From: an uncultured Rhodospirillaceae bacterium
GTDB taxonomy: Bacteria > Pseudomonadota > Alphaproteobacteria > Rhodospirillales > Casp-alpha2
DNA length: 7,852 nt
Reading direction: 5' to 3'
NCBI GenBank assembly: GCA_913048145.1
Contig: CAJWVP010000130.1
Location: forward strand, 1-7,852
The notes under the pieces are model-generated. The model was given only the letters and a program-made list of their open reading frames with translations. It made no database searches and was not told the DNA's origin. Made by a program: the position numbers and the translations under genes. This document shows, piece by piece, positions 1 to 6,925 of this stretch (position 1 is its first letter; each line of letters begins with the position of its first letter).

Positions 1-635
1 ACGCCCAAGGTCCCCTCCGACCCCACGTAGAGCCGCGTCAGGTCATACCCAGCGGACGATTTCCGCGCCCGACGGGACGTTCGAATGATCCGGCCGTCCG
101 GCAGAACCACGGTCAACGACAAAACGTTTTCGCGCATGGTGCCGTACCGGACGGCATTGGTCCCAGACGCCCGGGTCGCCGTCATACCGCCGATCGAAGC
201 GTCGGCTCCTGGATCGATGGGGAAAAAAAGGCCCGTATCGCGAAGGTATTCGTTCAACTGCTTCCTACGCACACCGGGTTGCACGGTCACGTCCAAGTCT
301 TCGGCGTTCACGTTCAAGACCTTGTCCATCTGCGTCAGATCGATGCACACGCCGCCCCGAAGCGCCGCCACATGACCCTCTAGCGATGTTCCGGTTCCAA
401 AAGGCACGATGGGCACTTTGCGCACCGCACAGATCTTTACGATCTCGCTGACCTCTTCCGTGGAATGGGCAAAGACGACTGCACCCGGCGGGAAAACGCC
501 CGGGAAGCCCTCGCCATGGCCGTGGTGTTCACGAACGGCCGCGGATGTGGAGAGCCGATCGCCAACGACGGCGCGTAACTCCTCTAGAAGATCTTCTTCA
601 AGCTCAACCGGGTCGGCAATGACTTGGGCACTCAT
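1..635 (-). CDS. FAD-linked oxidase, D-lactate dehydrogenase (cytochrome) type, N-terminal part
   Basis: The gene starts at ATG 635 and runs off the left edge; 211 whole codons are visible. A Shine-Dalgarno GAGGAA lies 6 bases before the start. The visible part is the FAD-binding domain (FAD_binding_4, the PCMH fold). Its diphosphate loop is PFGTGTSLEGH at residues 78-88, followed by PIDPGADASIGGM at 139-151, GTNAVRYGTMRENVL at 158-172 and YDLTRLYVGSEGTLG at 197-211. The GTNAVRYGTMRENVL stretch is typical of the D-lactate dehydrogenase (LDHD/Dld1-like) branch and differs from the matching GlcD stretch in this window, so this is not a GlcD duplicate. Such enzymes oxidise D-lactate or other D-2-hydroxyacids to 2-oxoacids and feed electrons to cytochrome c or quinone. 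The substrate-binding C-terminal half is outside the window, so the substrate cannot be set. It lies 46 bases after the TPR gene on the same strand, probably in the same transcript. Confidence 0.9.
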   Translation of the reverse strand, partial: MSAQVIADPVELEEDLLEELRAVVGDRLSTSAAVREHHGHGEGFPGVFPPGAVVFAHSTEEVSEIVKICAVRKVPIVPFGTGTSLEGHVAALRGGVCIDLTQMDKVLNVNAEDLDVTVQPGVRRKQLNEYLRDTGLFFPIDPGADASIGGMTATRASGTNAVRYGTMRENVLSLTVVLPDGRIIRTSRRARKSSAGYDLTRLYVGSEGTLG

Positions 636-681
636 GAGAATTCCTCATACTTTAAGGACATGCGTTGGGTCTAAATAGCCA

Positions 682-1233
682 TCATGTGGGCGGTTCGGTC
701 AACTGACGTTTCAGCTCCAACATACGAGACCGTATTTTCGGCATGTTTGGATGAATGGCCAATGCTTGCTTCCAAACCTTGAGCGCCGCATCGCCTTTTC
801 CTATAGCATCGAAGATCAAACCCAAGCCCGAAAGCGCGCCAAAGTGTCGGGGCTCCAGGTAAAGTGCCCGCTGGATATCGTTTACGGAGGCCGTGTAGCG
901 GCCCATCATGTAGTAGATTGTAGCCCGTTTGTTCCAGCCTTCGGCAAAATTAGGGTCTATTGCGACAATCCTGTCGAACGCCGCAAGTGCTTTTTTTAAA
1001 GCGCCGGATCGCATGCTTAACACACCAACGGCCATGGTTTTGTAAACTTGAGGATCGGTATGCGTATGCCAGATATCCCAGATTCGTCTCTCGATAAGCT
1101 GCGCTTGGGTCAACTCAGGGGCCGACTGCAGTTGCCGGAATAGATCGCTTAGTTTTACATCGTTCTGATCGGCGCGCACGGGCAGCACGACCAGCGTCAT
1201 AAATACTAAAGTGATTGAGAGGAATCGGACCAC
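682..1233 (-). CDS. Exported tetratricopeptide-repeat protein
   Basis: This is a 183-residue protein of unknown specific function. It starts at GTG 1233, with GGAGG 4 bases upstream, which is a slightly short spacing. No ATG gives a better N-terminus. Residues 1-21 look like a Sec signal peptide: a short basic start (R3), a hydrophobic core from about 4 to 17, and a VRA end that fits signal peptidase I cleavage before D22. There is no lipobox cysteine. Three TPR units with a 34-residue period cover about 62-95, 96-129 and 130-163, each ending in a Pro near its last helix (P94, P128, P162). TPR proteins are protein-binding scaffolds, and the signal peptide implies the periplasm. The gene sits between glcF (133 bases away) and the second FAD oxidase (46 bases away) on the same strand. 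That suggests co-expression, but any role in glycolate or lactate oxidation is a guess. Confidence 0.85.
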   Translation of the reverse strand: MVRFLSITLVFMTLVVLPVRADQNDVKLSDLFRQLQSAPELTQAQLIERRIWDIWHTHTDPQVYKTMAVGVLSMRSGALKKALAAFDRIVAIDPNFAEGWNKRATIYYMMGRYTASVNDIQRALYLEPRHFGALSGLGLIFDAIGKGDAALKVWKQALAIHPNMPKIRSRMLELKRQLTEPPT

Positions 1234-1366
1234 GTCGCCTCCAGCCTCGGGGTCGTTTAAAACATGGGAACCGCTTCTTCCCGGTTCAACGGCTTCACAA
1301 GGTGCACAACGTGTTTGTCAATATGCAGGCCTTTGAAGGACACAAATACCCTCAGACATACTTAAA
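1234..1366. other. Gap between glcF and the TPR gene
   Basis: This is 133 bases without a gene. It holds the lone TTGACA at 1316-1321 and a 6-base hairpin GAACCG/CGGTTC (1268-1273 with 1282-1287). The hairpin's downstream bases on the minus strand (CCCATGTTTT) make only a poor terminator. I see no strong stop to transcription, so glcF and the TPR gene may be joined in one transcript. Confidence 0.5.
1293..1321 (-). promoter_or_regulatory. Possible promoter for the TPR and D-LDH-type genes
   Basis: A perfect -35 hexamer TTGACA is read on the minus strand at 1321-1316. The best downstream -10 candidate is poor: TGTGAA with a 16-base spacer, or GTGAAG with 17. It lies in the 133-base gap between glcF and the TPR gene, about 80 bases before the TPR start. 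It could give the last two genes their own transcript, but the weak -10 makes this uncertain. Confidence 0.25.
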
Positions 1367-2671
1367 TTATTCAAAGGCATCGGGTGCGGGCCCGCCGGTC
1401 GCCCAATCCAACAGCTCGACCGTGTGCACGATAGGTAATCCATCCTCGGCGTTCATACCGTCACCGATCTGCATCAAGCACCCAATGTTTCCCGTGGCGA
1501 CTACATCGGCCTTGGTATTCATCAAGCTCGCCACTTTGCGGCGTTTCAAGCGAGTCGCCAAATCCGGCTGCATGATATTGTAGGTCCCTGCCGATCCGCA
1601 GCACAAATGCCCATCCGCTGGCTCTCGAACCTCGTAGCCCGCCATCTGCAGCAAAGTTTTTGGCGGCGATGTCAATCTTTGGCCGTGTTGCATGGAACAA
1701 GCCGAATGATAGGCCACGACCGGCGCATTTGTGGGCGTTGCCACCTCCTGCAATCCCAGCGTCTCCATCACCTCGGTAATATCCTTGGCGATATCCGACA
1801 CCCAAACCGCCCGGTCAGCCCATTGCGGATCGGTCCGAAGCATGTAGCCGTAATCCTTAACCGTTGTGCCGCAACCTGACGTGTTTATTACCACCGCATC
1901 CAAGCCACCGTCTTGATCACGGAGCTTTTCCCAGGCGGCGATATTAGCCTTAGCAGCTGAATGCGACCTAACCTCGTCGCCCATGTGATGAACCAGCGCG
2001 CCGCAGCACCCCGCCCCCTCCGGCACCACTACTTCGCAACCGTGTCGGGTTAGAAGCCTCACGCTGGCTTCGTTAATGGCGGGACGCAGAACCTGTTGCG
2101 CGCAGCCGTTCATTAACGCCACCCGCATACGGCGCGGCCCCTCGGCCAGGAAAGTTTGCGGCCGGTCGACGGGCGACAATCCGTTGAACCGGGCCGGCGA
2201 CATGCCGACCAGCACCTTCAATCGGCCGGGCAAAAACGACGCGAAGGGCCGCACCAGCCCATTAGCGATCAGCGATAGCCAGAACAGGCGTGGATTGGGA
2301 ATGACGGTGGCCAATAACTTGCGCAGCAATCGCTCGGATAGGGGGCGGGTATGCGTCGCTTCAATCCGCACTCGGGCCAAGTCAACCAAATGCATGTAGT
2401 GTACAGACGCTGGACAGGTGGTCATGCAGGATAGACAGCTCAGGCATCGATCAACATGAGTGACAAGGGTCTCTGATGCCGGCTTGTTGGTCTCCAGCAT
2501 GTCGCGGATCTGATAGATGCGACCACGCGGGCTGTCCAGTTCATCGCCCAGAAGCACATATGTCGGGCAAGTGGCCGTACAAAATCCACAATGCACGCAT
2601 TTTCGTAGAATGTCGTTGGCAGCGGAGATATCCGGCGTCGCTAGCTGGGCCTTGGAAAAATTGGTCTGCAC
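1367..2671 (-). CDS. glcF: Glycolate oxidase iron-sulfur subunit GlcF
   Basis: This 434-residue protein is the electron-transfer subunit of glycolate oxidase (E. coli GlcF is about 407). It passes electrons from the flavin subunits GlcD and GlcE to the membrane quinone pool. Two ferredoxin-type 4Fe-4S motifs are complete: C25-x2-C28-x2-C31-x3-CP (C35) and C76-x2-C79-x2-C82-x3-CP (C86). The C-terminal half holds two cysteine-rich CCG domains. The first has C190, CCG at 222-224 and C268; the second has C326, CCG at 358-360 and C399. No expected cysteine is missing. The start is GTG at 2671, supported by AGGAG 9 bases upstream. The stop of glcE lies only 3 bases before it, inside the spacer after that Shine-Dalgarno, so translation is probably coupled. 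The family is confident. Lactate-utilisation LutA-type proteins share the CCG domains but lack this fused two-cluster N-terminus. Confidence 0.96.
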   Translation of the reverse strand: MQTNFSKAQLATPDISAANDILRKCVHCGFCTATCPTYVLLGDELDSPRGRIYQIRDMLETNKPASETLVTHVDRCLSCLSCMTTCPASVHYMHLVDLARVRIEATHTRPLSERLLRKLLATVIPNPRLFWLSLIANGLVRPFASFLPGRLKVLVGMSPARFNGLSPVDRPQTFLAEGPRRMRVALMNGCAQQVLRPAINEASVRLLTRHGCEVVVPEGAGCCGALVHHMGDEVRSHSAAKANIAAWEKLRDQDGGLDAVVINTSGCGTTVKDYGYMLRTDPQWADRAVWVSDIAKDITEVMETLGLQEVATPTNAPVVAYHSACSMQHGQRLTSPPKTLLQMAGYEVREPADGHLCCGSAGTYNIMQPDLATRLKRRKVASLMNTKADVVATGNIGCLMQIGDGMNAEDGLPIVHTVELLDWATGGPAPDAFE

Positions 2672-2674
2672 GGA

Positions 2675-3910
2675 TCAGAACTCCTTATGCATGCGTCCCG
2701 GATTGAGGATACCGCTGGGGTCGAAGCCGTCCTTGATGCGTCTGGAGATGTCATCTAAAGGGCCTTCCTGAGGTTCGAAAACGGAAACCCGGTCGCGCAC
2801 ATCTTCAGGCGCGCGGACTAACATGGCGTGACCTCCAACGGCGGTGACGCACTGGCGTACGAGTTTGGCGCAAGCGTCAGGCGCGGCCCCGAGGGCTAGC
2901 CAGATTAGTCCCCCACCCCAGTCATAAAGGACTTCTCCCGGCCAGCCCTCAAGGATCTGCAGGGCCACGCGAGAGCCTTCCTTAGGGGGTACAGACAAAC
3001 GCCAAATGTGGCGTCCGTGATCGGCAGTTAGGTAAGTGGCGTCGCGGATCTCGCGCCACAAGATCTGCGAATTCTGGGTATGCAACTCCTCTGTGTCACC
3101 CAGTGGCGCCAGCAGGATACGTAGCGCTTCGCATCGGTGTGCCACAGAAGGTTCGGGGCCTTCCACGCGGATAACGGTGACGGCGCGTCCACTTCCAGCC
3201 ACGTAATTCACCGCCGAGCGCCCGGCAATAGCGGCGGGCAGATGCGCCGCGCCAGAGACCTCATGCGGGCTGGCCAGGGCATCGGTCATGGCCTTATTCC
3301 CGCCGTGATCATAGATGCCATCCTTAGCCCAAGTAACGAGGACAGTACGGATTTTCTCCGGTATCGGCAAAACCTTCACGGTCACCTCGGTCATGGCAGC
3401 CAAGGTCCCGTAGGACCCTGCCATAAGCTTCGAAAGGTCGAACCCGGTCACGTTCTTGACGACCCGCCCCCCAGACTTGAACACCTCGCCTCGACCACTG
3501 ACAGCGGTGAAGCCCAGAAAATGATCGCGCGCCGAGCCGGCCTTGATGCGCCGCGGACCCGCTAGGTTGCATGCCAGCAACCCTCCCAGCGTACCGCCAC
3601 CTGCCGGGCTCCCCAACAACGAGCCCAGGTCCGGGGGTTCGAACGCCAGTTGCTGGTTCTGATCATTCAGCAAGGCTTCCACCTCCACCACGGGTGTCGC
3701 CGCGCCAGCACTCAATACTAGTTCGGCAGGCTCGTAGAACGACACGCCAGAGAGCTCGGAAAGGTCCAGTACATGGTCCAGCTCCGTCGGTCGGCCTAGC
3801 ACGGATTTCGAACCGGTGCCGCGAACATCTAGCGGTTTTTTCTCGGCAACCGCCCACTTGATGGTATCCAGAACCTGATCCTCGGTTTCAACCTTGAGGA
3901 TTTCTGTCAT
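2675..3910 (-). CDS. glcE: Glycolate oxidase FAD-binding subunit GlcE
   Basis: This 411-residue protein is the second flavin-type subunit of glycolate oxidase and works with GlcD and GlcF in oxidising glycolate to glyoxylate. It is about 60 residues longer than E. coli GlcE (about 350). The FAD-binding PCMH domain fills roughly residues 5-185. Its short diphosphate loop VRGTGSKSVLGRP is at 29-41, GGGTLGGLLACNLAGPRR at 104-121, and GGRVVKNVTGFDLSKLMAGS at 147-166. The region from about 186 onward is a divergent C-terminal domain closing with FDPSGILNPGRM, the usual ending of this oxidase superfamily. The start ATG 3910 has AAGG 9 bases upstream and follows the glcD stop by 3 bases. The D-E-F order and this spacing make the identity firm. 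GlcE-like proteins are much less conserved than GlcD, so length differences between lineages are not surprising. Confidence 0.95.
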   Translation of the reverse strand: MTEILKVETEDQVLDTIKWAVAEKKPLDVRGTGSKSVLGRPTELDHVLDLSELSGVSFYEPAELVLSAGAATPVVEVEALLNDQNQQLAFEPPDLGSLLGSPAGGGTLGGLLACNLAGPRRIKAGSARDHFLGFTAVSGRGEVFKSGGRVVKNVTGFDLSKLMAGSYGTLAAMTEVTVKVLPIPEKIRTVLVTWAKDGIYDHGGNKAMTDALASPHEVSGAAHLPAAIAGRSAVNYVAGSGRAVTVIRVEGPEPSVAHRCEALRILLAPLGDTEELHTQNSQILWREIRDATYLTADHGRHIWRLSVPPKEGSRVALQILEGWPGEVLYDWGGGLIWLALGAAPDACAKLVRQCVTAVGGHAMLVRAPEDVRDRVSVFEPQEGPLDDISRRIKDGFDPSGILNPGRMHKEF

Positions 3911-3913
3911 TGA

Positions 3914-5401
3914 CTAGAACCTTGGTATATCTGGAAACGGGACTTGGCCGTGATGGATATGCATTTTGCCCAATTCGGCGCAGCGGTGCAGCGTCGGGTA
4001 GACCTTGCCCGGGTTCATAAGATGTCTTGGATCAAAGGCGCATTTGACGCGCTGTTGATGTTTCATATCGTCTTCGGTGAACATCTCACCCATTAGATCG
4101 CGCTTTTCAACTCCAACGCCGTGTTCGCCGGTGAGCACGCCACCCACCTCCACACAGAGCCTGAGAATGTCGGCGCCAAATTTCTCCGCTGCCTCCAACT
4201 CACCCGGTTCGTTAGCATCGAACAAGATAAGCGGGTGAAGGTTACCGTCGCCCGCGTGAAATACGTTGGCGACCCTGAGGCCGTATTTCTCAGAAAGCTC
4301 CCCTAGCCGGGTCAGCACATACGAGAGCTGGCCACGGGGAATCGTGCCATCCATGCAGAGATAGTCCGGCGACAGACGCCCGACGGCCGGAAACGCGGCC
4401 TTGCGGCCTGACCAGAAACGTTGGCGTTCCTCTTCGGTCTCACTGACTTTCATATATTTGACGTTCTGCTGACGACCGATGGCCTCAACCTTGCCGATGA
4501 GATGCTCCACTTCCGCCGCCGGGCCGTCTAGTTCGACAATCAACAGCGAAGTCACGTTCAGGGGATAGCCGGCCTGCACAAATTCCTCCGCCGCCTGGAT
4601 GGCAAAGGTGTCCATCATCTCCATACCGCCGGGGATGATGCCAGCGCCGATGATCGCAGCGACACAGCCGCCGCCAGCCTCGTTGCTATCGAACCCTAGC
4701 AACACGGCCTTTGCCGTCTCAGGCTTCTGTAGAATTCGCACGGTGACCTCGGTAATTACGCCCAGCAAACCCTCCGAGCCATTGATGACCCCAAGCAAAT
4801 CATATCCCGGCGCATCTAAATGTTTACCGCCGATACGTACGATGTCGCCGTTCATGAGCACCATTTCCACGCCCAGAACATTGTTGGTGGTCAGTCCGTA
4901 TTTCAGGCAATGCACGCCGCCCGAATTCTCCGCTACATTGCCGCCGATGGAGCACGCAATCTGGCTGGACGGGTCGGGCGCATAATAGAAGCCCTCATGC
5001 TCCACCGCCTGGGTCAGCGCGAGATTGGTAACGCCCGGTTGAGTGACCACGCAGCGGTTCTCGTAATCCGTCTCAATGATCTCCCTGAACTTACCAAGCC
5101 CTAATGTGATCGCATCCGCCAGCGGCAGCGCGCCACCGGATAGACCCGTACCAGCTCCACGGGGAACGATCTTTACGCCATTTTCGTGGCAGTATTTGAG
5201 GATCTTCGAGACCTGTTCCGTGTTCTCGGGCAAAACGACGATAAACGGCAATTGCTTGTAGGCCATCAGCCCGTCGCAATCGTACGCACGCAATTCGTCC
5301 TCTTCGAAGATGACGCAGTCAGCGGGAACGATGCTGTGCATGTTGGCGATGATTTCATCGCGACGGGTAATGGTCTCGTAATCAGGCTCGGGCATCAGCA
5401 T
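3914..5401 (-). CDS. glcD: Glycolate oxidase catalytic FAD subunit GlcD
   Basis: This is the catalytic flavoprotein of glycolate oxidase (glycolate to glyoxylate, EC 1.1.99.14 type), 495 residues from ATG 5401. The reading frame also offers a TTG six bases earlier and an ATG six bases later. ATG 5401 is chosen because AGGA lies 8 bases before it. The FAD-binding domain carries PRGAGTGLSGGA at about residues 80-91, and further on PDPSSQIACSIGGNVAENSG followed by LKYGLTTNNVLG. The FAD-oxidase C-terminal domain has FHAGDGNLHP with H382 and H389, and GEHGVG with E426 and H427. These are the positions that bind metal and substrate in this family. The tail after NPGKVYP contains HRCAELGKMHIHHG and ends PFPDIPRF, close to the tail I recall for E. 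coli GlcD (about 499 residues), which separates it from D-lactate dehydrogenases. It lies 94 bases after the MFS gene and 3 bases before glcE. Confidence 0.97.
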   Translation of the reverse strand: MLMPEPDYETITRRDEIIANMHSIVPADCVIFEEDELRAYDCDGLMAYKQLPFIVVLPENTEQVSKILKYCHENGVKIVPRGAGTGLSGGALPLADAITLGLGKFREIIETDYENRCVVTQPGVTNLALTQAVEHEGFYYAPDPSSQIACSIGGNVAENSGGVHCLKYGLTTNNVLGVEMVLMNGDIVRIGGKHLDAPGYDLLGVINGSEGLLGVITEVTVRILQKPETAKAVLLGFDSNEAGGGCVAAIIGAGIIPGGMEMMDTFAIQAAEEFVQAGYPLNVTSLLIVELDGPAAEVEHLIGKVEAIGRQQNVKYMKVSETEEERQRFWSGRKAAFPAVGRLSPDYLCMDGTIPRGQLSYVLTRLGELSEKYGLRVANVFHAGDGNLHPLILFDANEPGELEAAEKFGADILRLCVEVGGVLTGEHGVGVEKRDLMGEMFTEDDMKHQQRVKCAFDPRHLMNPGKVYPTLHRCAELGKMHIHHGQVPFPDIPRF

Positions 5402-5409
5402 GGACAAAA

Positions 5410-5413
5410 TCCT
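5410..5413 (-). promoter_or_regulatory. Shine-Dalgarno site that decides the glcD start
   Basis: AGGA on the minus strand stands 8 bases before ATG 5401 but only 2 bases before the TTG at 5407 and 14 before the ATG at 5395. The spacing favours 5401 as the glcD start. Confidence 0.6.
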
Positions 5414-5495
5414 ATATAGTACGGCGTATTATGAACGCTTCTGGTTCTTTGGGCCTACTTCGATAGAACTCTGCCACGCCCGACCCGGTTCGTCA

Positions 5496-6728
5496 TCAGG
5501 CATTTACAGCTTCGGTGCGTGTCTGTTCGTGGATCGGCCAGTGCAGGATCGCGGCTGTGAAGCCAAGCGCAATTCCAGCCCACCAGATCAGGTCGTAAGA
5601 ACCCGTCGTGTCATAAAAATAGCCGCCCAGCCAAACCCCCAGGAAACTGCCTACTTGGTGGGAGAAAAAAACAATCCCAAACAACGTCCCCATGTACCGC
5701 GTCCCGTAAATGGTCGCAACCAAGCCGGACGTCAGCGGCACGGTGCTCAGCCACAACAATCCCATGGCGACGGAGAACACCAGGACGCTAGGTGTCGAAA
5801 TGGGTACCATAATAAAGATGGCGATGGTCACGGAGCGCAGGCTATACAGCGTACTTAGGAGATATTTCTTCGAATACTTGCCACCCATATACCCGGCCAT
5901 TATCGAGCCAAAGACGTTGAATAGTCCGATCAGCATGAGCGAGTAGGCGCCAAGCTCAGTCGGCAAGCCTTTGTCGTCCAGATAGGCCGGCATATGTACG
6001 GAAATGAAAGCCACATGGAAACCACAAACGAAGAACCCCGCAGTCAGGAGCCAGAAGCTGGAGTCCTTAGACGCCAGCGACAGCATGCCACTCATATTGA
6101 GGGCCTCACCGCCGCCGGCTTCGGAGGACTGCGCGGCCCTCGCCTCAGGCGGTTTGCCACGCAGAAAAATAGCCGCAAACACGATGATGATTGATAATAA
6201 ACCCAGCAACACGAAAGACGTGGACCAGCCGTAATAGCTAAGAAATGCCTGTCCGATCGGCACGACGGTGAATTGACCGGCCGCACCCGCCGCCGTTACT
6301 ATGCCGAGGCCAAATGTCCGCGAGCTTTCAGGAAGAGCACGGCCCACCGCGCCCAAGACGGCGCCCAACGCGCACCCAGATTGCGCCATCCCCAGCAGGA
6401 GCCCAGCCGAGAAATTAAAGGTAAGAGGATCCTGGGAAATGGACATGATATAAAGTCCGACGGCATACAGAACACCGCCGCCGGCGACCACGCGACCCGT
6501 GCCCCATTTCTCTGTCATCGCCGCGGCGAAGGGCTGGAATGCCCCCCATAATAGGTTCTGCATCGCCATGGCAAAGGCGAAAACTTCCCGGCCCCAGCCG
6601 AGATCGACGCTCATGGGCTTCAAATAGAGCCCCTGACTGCCGCGAATTCCCATTCCGATGAGAACGGCAACGGCCCCAGCAACAACAATAACAACAGGGA
6701 ATGAAACTTTAACGGCAGTTGTGTTCAC
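5496..6728 (-). CDS. MFS transporter, probable monocarboxylate or hydroxyacid carrier
   Basis: This is a 410-residue inner-membrane carrier with about 12 hydrophobic segments in two halves, split by a polar loop near residues 192-215 (RGKPPEARAAQSSEAGGG). TM1 covers about 10-28 and is followed by GIRGSQGLYLKPMSVDLGWG at 27-46. That stretch, together with a TM7 region of the GFFVCGFHVAFISVHMPAYL kind, recalls the YcxA-like and oxalate/monocarboxylate branch of the major facilitator superfamily. These carriers move small organic anions, usually by proton symport or exchange. The start is GTG 6728, supported by GAGGA 9 bases upstream. It is the first gene of the probable operon MFS-glcD-glcE-glcF, with only 94 bases and no visible terminator before glcD. 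Glycolate or D-lactate is therefore the likely substrate, inferred from context only. It is not related to GlcA, the LctP-type glycolate permease of E. coli. Confidence 0.88.
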   Translation of the reverse strand: MNTTAVKVSFPVVIVVAGAVAVLIGMGIRGSQGLYLKPMSVDLGWGREVFAFAMAMQNLLWGAFQPFAAAMTEKWGTGRVVAGGGVLYAVGLYIMSISQDPLTFNFSAGLLLGMAQSGCALGAVLGAVGRALPESSRTFGLGIVTAAGAAGQFTVVPIGQAFLSYYGWSTSFVLLGLLSIIIVFAAIFLRGKPPEARAAQSSEAGGGEALNMSGMLSLASKDSSFWLLTAGFFVCGFHVAFISVHMPAYLDDKGLPTELGAYSLMLIGLFNVFGSIMAGYMGGKYSKKYLLSTLYSLRSVTIAIFIMVPISTPSVLVFSVAMGLLWLSTVPLTSGLVATIYGTRYMGTLFGIVFFSHQVGSFLGVWLGGYFYDTTGSYDLIWWAGIALGFTAAILHWPIHEQTRTEAVNA

Positions 6729-6762
6729 GGGCTCAAATCCTCACCTGGCGACCCCTGGTCGG

Positions 6763-6775
6763 TCGCAAATTGCGA
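6763..6775. promoter_or_regulatory. 13-base palindrome, candidate operator
   Basis: TCGCAA-A-TTGCGA is a perfect dyad with 6-base arms around one central base. It lies just downstream of the possible -10 at 6778-6783, where transcription of the MFS gene would start, and 34 bases before the MFS start codon. A site there would suit a repressor. The binding protein is unknown. Confidence 0.4.
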
Positions 6776-6777
6776 TG

Positions 6778-6783
6778 ATTGTA
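6778..6783 (-). promoter_or_regulatory. Possible -10 element for the MFS-glcDEF operon
   Basis: TACAAT on the minus strand matches the -10 consensus at five of six bases and lies 49 bases before the MFS start codon. No recognisable -35 stands 16-18 bases upstream; that place is taken by the inverted repeat at 6788-6808. This would fit a promoter that needs an activator, but a lone -10 match is weak evidence. Confidence 0.35.
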
Positions 6784-6787
6784 GTTT

Positions 6788-6808
6788 ACGCCATAACACC
6801 GATGGCGT
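6788..6808. promoter_or_regulatory. 21-base inverted repeat, candidate operator
   Basis: ACGCCAT, 7 bases, ATGGCGT: a perfect dyad with 7-base arms. It covers the place where the -35 element would be relative to TACAAT at 6778-6783. The arm length and spacing suit a dimeric helix-turn-helix regulator. The arms do not match the FadR-type GntR consensus (TGGT..ACCA). Confidence 0.45.
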
Positions 6809-6813
6809 CGAAG

Positions 6814-6852
6814 AATGCGTGTTTCAATCTTTTGTGCCCGATTGAACGCATT
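6814..6852. promoter_or_regulatory. Imperfect inverted repeat upstream of the MFS gene
   Basis: The left arm AATGCG-TGT-TTCAAT (6814-6828) pairs with the right arm ATTGAACGCATT (6841-6852). All 12 arm positions match once the three extra bases TGT are set aside. The 12 bases between the arms are unpaired. No T-run follows on either strand, so it does not look like a terminator. Its centre is about 63 bases upstream of the presumed transcription start, a usual place for an activator site. Confidence 0.35.
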
Positions 6853-6877
6853 TCATAACGGGATAAGTCCAGACAAC

Positions 6878-6901
6878 AAAAAACCGCGCCGACGCGCGGT
6901 T
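6878..6901 (-). terminator. Intrinsic terminator of rpmJ
   Basis: Read on the minus strand, an 8-base stem AACCGCGC/GCGCGGTT with a 4-base loop GTCG runs into six T residues (the A-run at 6878-6883 on the plus strand). It lies 24 bases after the rpmJ stop codon and separates rpmJ from the MFS-glc operon. Confidence 0.92.
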
Positions 6902-6925
6902 CTCGGACTTCCGGTCATAGGCCTC

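Noticed and set aside
85..678. Plus-strand open frames at 85-375 and 409-678
   Set aside because: Both are antisense to the D-lactate dehydrogenase type gene, whose minus-strand translation shows intact family motifs throughout.
1268..1287. Hairpin GAACCG/CGGTTC after glcF as a terminator
   Set aside because: The stem has only 6 pairs, the loop is 8 bases, and the T-run on the minus strand is broken by CCCATG, so it is not a convincing intrinsic terminator.
1367..5401. Idea that glcDEF might be broken or an unusual oxidase
   Set aside because: All three frames are intact, the iron-sulfur cysteines and FAD and metal motifs are present, and the gene order is the standard one.
5402..5495. Possible promoter for glcD in the MFS-glcD gap (TATATA at 5412-5417 on the minus strand) and a short palindrome TACGGCGTA at 5420-5428
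   Set aside because: No -35 match stands at a proper distance, TATATA lies too close to the start codon and Shine-Dalgarno, and a 9-base palindrome is too short to support a site.
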